Source: Vairimorpha apis BRL 01 (taxonomy: Eukaryota > Microsporidia > Nosematidae). From it: a stretch of DNA of 21,602 nucleotides. The position numbers and the translations under genes are program-made. Positions 19,096-21,602 of the stretch are shown one piece after another; position 1 is the first letter of the stretch, and every line of letters starts with the position of its first letter. The notes below the pieces were generated by a model. It saw only the letters and a list, made by a program, of their open reading frames with translations. It ran no database searches and was not told where the DNA came from. The stretch covers positions 1-21,602 of the forward strand of contig KE647178.1 in the NCBI GenBank assembly GCA_000447185.1. The letters are read 5' to 3'.

Positions 19096-20416
19096 TATTT
19101 TTATGAAAATACCCTAATTTTAAAAACATTTTTGAAACATGTTTTGGAAAATAAAAAAATATTTTTATAACCTTATTATTAAAAAAATTTAAATTATTTA
19201 GGTTATTAAATTACTTATAAATATAACATTACTACATATCATAAAACAAATTGATATAATTGGTGTCAAACATTTTCGATATTGTAAAATTTTATAATAT
19301 AAAAAAATTACTTAATTAATAAAATAAAGTTTATATGGTATCATAATATTTAAAAATTTAAGAATATCAGTATTAACACTTTGTTAATCTACATCTTTTT
19401 CTTTGTTAATCTGTAAATAATAAACATACGCAGAATTATAAATTTCTCAAATAATTTCCAAAAAATTATAAGTTAAATTTTTATTTTTTCAAAATTTAAT
19501 ATTTTTTGTATACGAACTTTTTCAAGAAAGTTTATATTTACAAATTTTTATCTTGATTAAATAATTTTTACTAAATAAAACTTAAAAATTTTAATGTATA
19601 AATTATAATTTTAGTAGAGTTATATCGATTTTAAGGTAGATAAAATATACAATATTATATTTGAATATTTGATTTTTTACTAAACTAAATAATGAGCTAA
19701 TACATATCTTAAAATAAACATATAAATTTTAGTTTTATTTAAAATTACGACTAAAACAGTTCTTAAAAATTGTTTTTAATTAATAATTATTAATTTAATT
19801 AACACATTTATAATATTATAAGCTAAATATAATTTGGTTTATATTTAGTTTCGGTGTTTTATATATTATAAAATTATTACATATTTTTATTATAGAAATA
19901 TTTTAATTAAATGTTTCAATATTAATAATTATTTAAAAATATATCTAATTTTACAATAGCATCACAATATGATTTTATATAATTATGTATTAAGTAATAC
20001 TTAATTTAAATTTAAAAAAATATATAAGTACTTGTATAGATGTAAAATAATCAAAATTTTTAAATATATAACATTATTAAGAACAAAATAATTTATATTA
20101 TTGCATTTATAATTTATTAGAAATTTTTTTTAATTCAAATGACAAAATTTATATTATTTAATAACATTAGACTAAATATTTTTTTTATTTAAAATTTCAA
20201 TTTATATAAAAAAAATTAAAAGATGTCACTTTTCAAAACTATTCCATAAATTAAATGCTTTTAGATGTTATTAAAATTTTAACTTATATAAAAATTTTAT
20301 TATTTAAAATATTTTTTTATTGTGTTGTATCATTAAAAAATTTTATGTGATTATATCAATTTTATCCATTATAAAGTAGTTTTAAATGATGATATTAATT
20401 AAAAAATTATGTGTAA
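19096..20416. other. AT-rich intergenic region
   Basis: About 1.3 kb between the PP2A B55 start and the retrotransposon relic, containing the B55 leader motif. A slightly less AT-extreme spot near 19380-19440 has no open frame. Nothing else supportable was seen. Confidence 0.55.
19112..19114 (-). promoter_or_regulatory. GGG-type start motif upstream of PP2A B55
   Basis: The coding strand reads AGGGTATTTTCATAAAAATA then the ATG. The only G triplet in this leader sits 16 nt upstream, consistent with the GGG variant of the microsporidian signal. The TTTTCATAAAAAT string is shared with the leader of the 14760 gene. Confidence 0.4.
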
Positions 20417-20755
20417 CAAATAGTCACAAATAAATATGTCGAAATAAAAGTAGACACAACCATAAAAACAGACGTCAAGATAAGGTATAATAAATCTGAC
20501 ATACTGTTAATTGACAAAATTAAGAAAGAACTACTTATAGTAAACATAGAGTTATCTCACTTGACAATTTGCAACAAGTCGTGTCAGAAAAAGCTTAGAA
20601 AATATGATGAATTTGCAAATGTATTGGGTCTAATACATGGATGTAAGACAAAGATCATACCATATGTGATAACGTGGGACGGTATAATGAGTAAATATCA
20701 CTCTAAACATAGAAAAGAACTTGGTATCACTGACCGAATTGAAGCATACATTTAG
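20417..20755 (+). mobile_element. Non-LTR retrotransposon fragment, C-terminal endonuclease-type domain
   Basis: An open frame of 112 codons with no element start carries the last part of an R2/CRE-type polyprotein. It reads VEIKVDTTIKTDVKIRYNKSDI (family hNKPDI, here Pro to Ser), then LLIDKIKKELLIVNIEL. This is the restriction-like endonuclease core with the PD...(D/E) layout. A conserved tail follows: KKLRKYDEFANVLGLIHGCK, TKIIPYVITWDGIMSKYH and ITDRIEAYI. The frame ends in TAG, where related elements continue; reading through gives more coding-like text (STTLKSFQWSTGED) up to a second stop at about 20805. Reverse transcriptase and 5' parts are absent, so this is a dead, 5'-truncated copy. 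Base use is far less AT-rich than in the host genes, which suggests later arrival than the relic at 11280. An internal ATG at 20561 is not a real start. Confidence 0.75.
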
Positions 20756-20870
20756 TCTACAACTCTTAAATCATTTCAATGGAGTACAGGAGAGGATAGA
20801 GGATAGCTGAAACCGAAGAGTCGACCAACAAACAACTGTTTTTCAAGGGCAGATACTAGCGAGAACAAAT
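20756..20870 (+). mobile_element. Probable 3' tail of the retrotransposon fragment
   Basis: The GC-richer composition continues past the TAG to about 20870, including GGAGAGGATAGAGGATAG and CTAGCGAGAAC, and then falls abruptly to AT-rich DNA. This is likely the element's remaining coding end and 3' untranslated region. No target-site duplication could be fixed because the 5' boundary is unclear. Confidence 0.45.
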
Positions 20871-21059
20871 TATATTATAAAAATTACAATAAATAAACAA
20901 TTTTATTTTTATTTTTATTTTAATTATAAAATTAAAATAAAAATTATTTAACTATTAAAAAATATAATTTATAGAATTATTTTATTTAAAAATTAAATTT
21001 AGTATGTTTCTTTTTATTACCGAAATTTATAAATCTATTTAAATCAATTAATAAAAAAA

Positions 21060-21063
21060 CCCC
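21060..21063 (+). promoter_or_regulatory. CCC-like start motif of SGT1
   Basis: CCCC, AAA, then the ATG at 21067, in a leader otherwise nearly free of G and C. It matches the uS4 and eL21 arrangement. Confidence 0.7.
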
Positions 21064-21066
21064 AAA

Positions 21067-21528
21067 ATGATAGAATTCGCTGAATCTAAAACAAAAGTTT
21101 TTTTGTTTTTTTACAATGAAAATATTACTAATATTGAACTTGTTAATGAAAAATTACTTAAAGTTGATTCAAACCATATTGACTTGTTTAAAGAAATAAT
21201 AAATATAGAGAATATTATTAAAACTAAATACAAAACAGAAATTGTTTTAATAAAAAAATATCCTACAAAATGGTATACATTAAATGGACCAAAACAATCA
21301 TATAATAAAATTAAGTTTTTAAAACATAAAGATGATGATGATGTTGAAAATCAAGAATGTGATGTTTTGGATGTTTTAAGTAGGATTTATCAAAATTCAG
21401 ATGACGATACCAGAAGAGCTATGGAAAAATCATTTGTAGAAAGTGGAGGAAAAGTATTAAGCACAAATTGGAAAGATGTTAAAGATAAAAAAGTTGAGTA
21501 TAAAGAAACTAAAAAGGAATTAAAATAA
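21067..21528 (+). CDS. SGT1: SGT1-like co-chaperone (CS and SGS domains)
   Basis: Predicted 153-aa protein. Residues 1-75 form a compact CS (p23-like) Hsp90-binding domain, ending in KTEIVLIKKYPTKWYTLNG, which matches the K-x-EI-x-L-x-K-x2-x-x-KW-x2-L-x-G end of the family. Residues about 99-138 form the SGS domain (VLSRIYQNSDDDTRRAMEKS, then FVESGGKVLSTNWKDV), the most conserved part of SGT1. SGT1 links Hsp90 to SCF ubiquitin ligases and kinetochore assembly. Fungal and animal SGT1 begin with three TPR repeats of about 120 residues. Here the start is fixed by CCCC 3 nt before the ATG and no TPR precedes it, so the protein is a CS-SGS short form. The C-terminus is a Lys/Glu-rich tail. The gene lies about 200 nt downstream of the retrotransposon remnant. 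Confidence 0.88.
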   Translation: MIEFAESKTKVFLFFYNENITNIELVNEKLLKVDSNHIDLFKEIINIENIIKTKYKTEIVLIKKYPTKWYTLNGPKQSYNKIKFLKHKDDDDVENQECDVLDVLSRIYQNSDDDTRRAMEKSFVESGGKVLSTNWKDVKDKKVEYKETKKELK

Positions 21529-21602
21529 ATTGTATATTTGTTGTTGTTTTGTAAAAAATATTTATTAATTTTTGAATTATAAAATATTTTGTTTTATTTA
21601 AC

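Noticed and set aside
20561..20755. A 64-codon host gene starting at 20561
   Set aside because: The frame is open back to 20417 with retrotransposon endonuclease similarity, so this is the middle of an element fragment and not a gene start.

Overview
The window looks like nuclear DNA of a microsporidian. The recognisable proteins are all eukaryotic: ribosomal proteins uS4 and eL21, an Sm/LSm protein, Sec61-gamma, a PP2A B55 subunit, a Brl1/Brr6 nuclear-envelope protein, SGT1 and a phosphatidylinositol transfer protein. They are shortened versions of their families and show no convincing introns. Seven starts have CCC or CCCC 3-11 nt upstream of the ATG, and one more has GGG 16 nt upstream, matching the CCC-like start-proximal motif known from microsporidia. 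The DNA is extremely AT-rich; by eye the non-coding part has about one G or C per ten bases. The species cannot be fixed. A 6-phosphogluconate dehydrogenase argues against lineages that have lost central carbon metabolism.

Layout. 1-2063: AT desert. 2064-2747 (+): HAD phosphatase of the pyrimidine 5'-nucleotidase type. 2748-4748: desert with a 29-codon ORF and a decayed, compositionally distinct patch (about 3780-4070). 4749-5356 (+): PITP split by a -1 frameshift in an A run. 5357-7467: desert. 7468-8838: compact informational cluster, uS4 and an Sm-like protein on the minus strand, divergent from eL21. 8839-12006: desert with a 37-bp tandem duplication and a decayed non-LTR retrotransposon copy (about 11280-11640). 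12007-12615 (+): Brl1/Brr6 protein. 13490-14940 (-): tightly packed run of a 48-codon ORF, a basic protein of unknown function, a coiled-coil-like protein broken by a frameshift, and Sec61-gamma. 15164-16534 (-): 6-phosphogluconate dehydrogenase. 16535-18033: desert. 18034-19095 (-): PP2A B55. 19096-20416: desert. 20417-20755 (+): second, better preserved retrotransposon endonuclease remnant. 21067-21528 (+): SGT1 (CS plus SGS domains, no TPR).

The genes do not form one pathway. They are housekeeping functions in short islands separated by 1-3 kb of AT-rich DNA. The main points for follow-up are two genes that each need one extra A in an A run, the unannotated 48-aa ORF with its own CCC motif, and the relics of a restriction-like-endonuclease retrotransposon. 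I did not find a convincing new multi-gene system.
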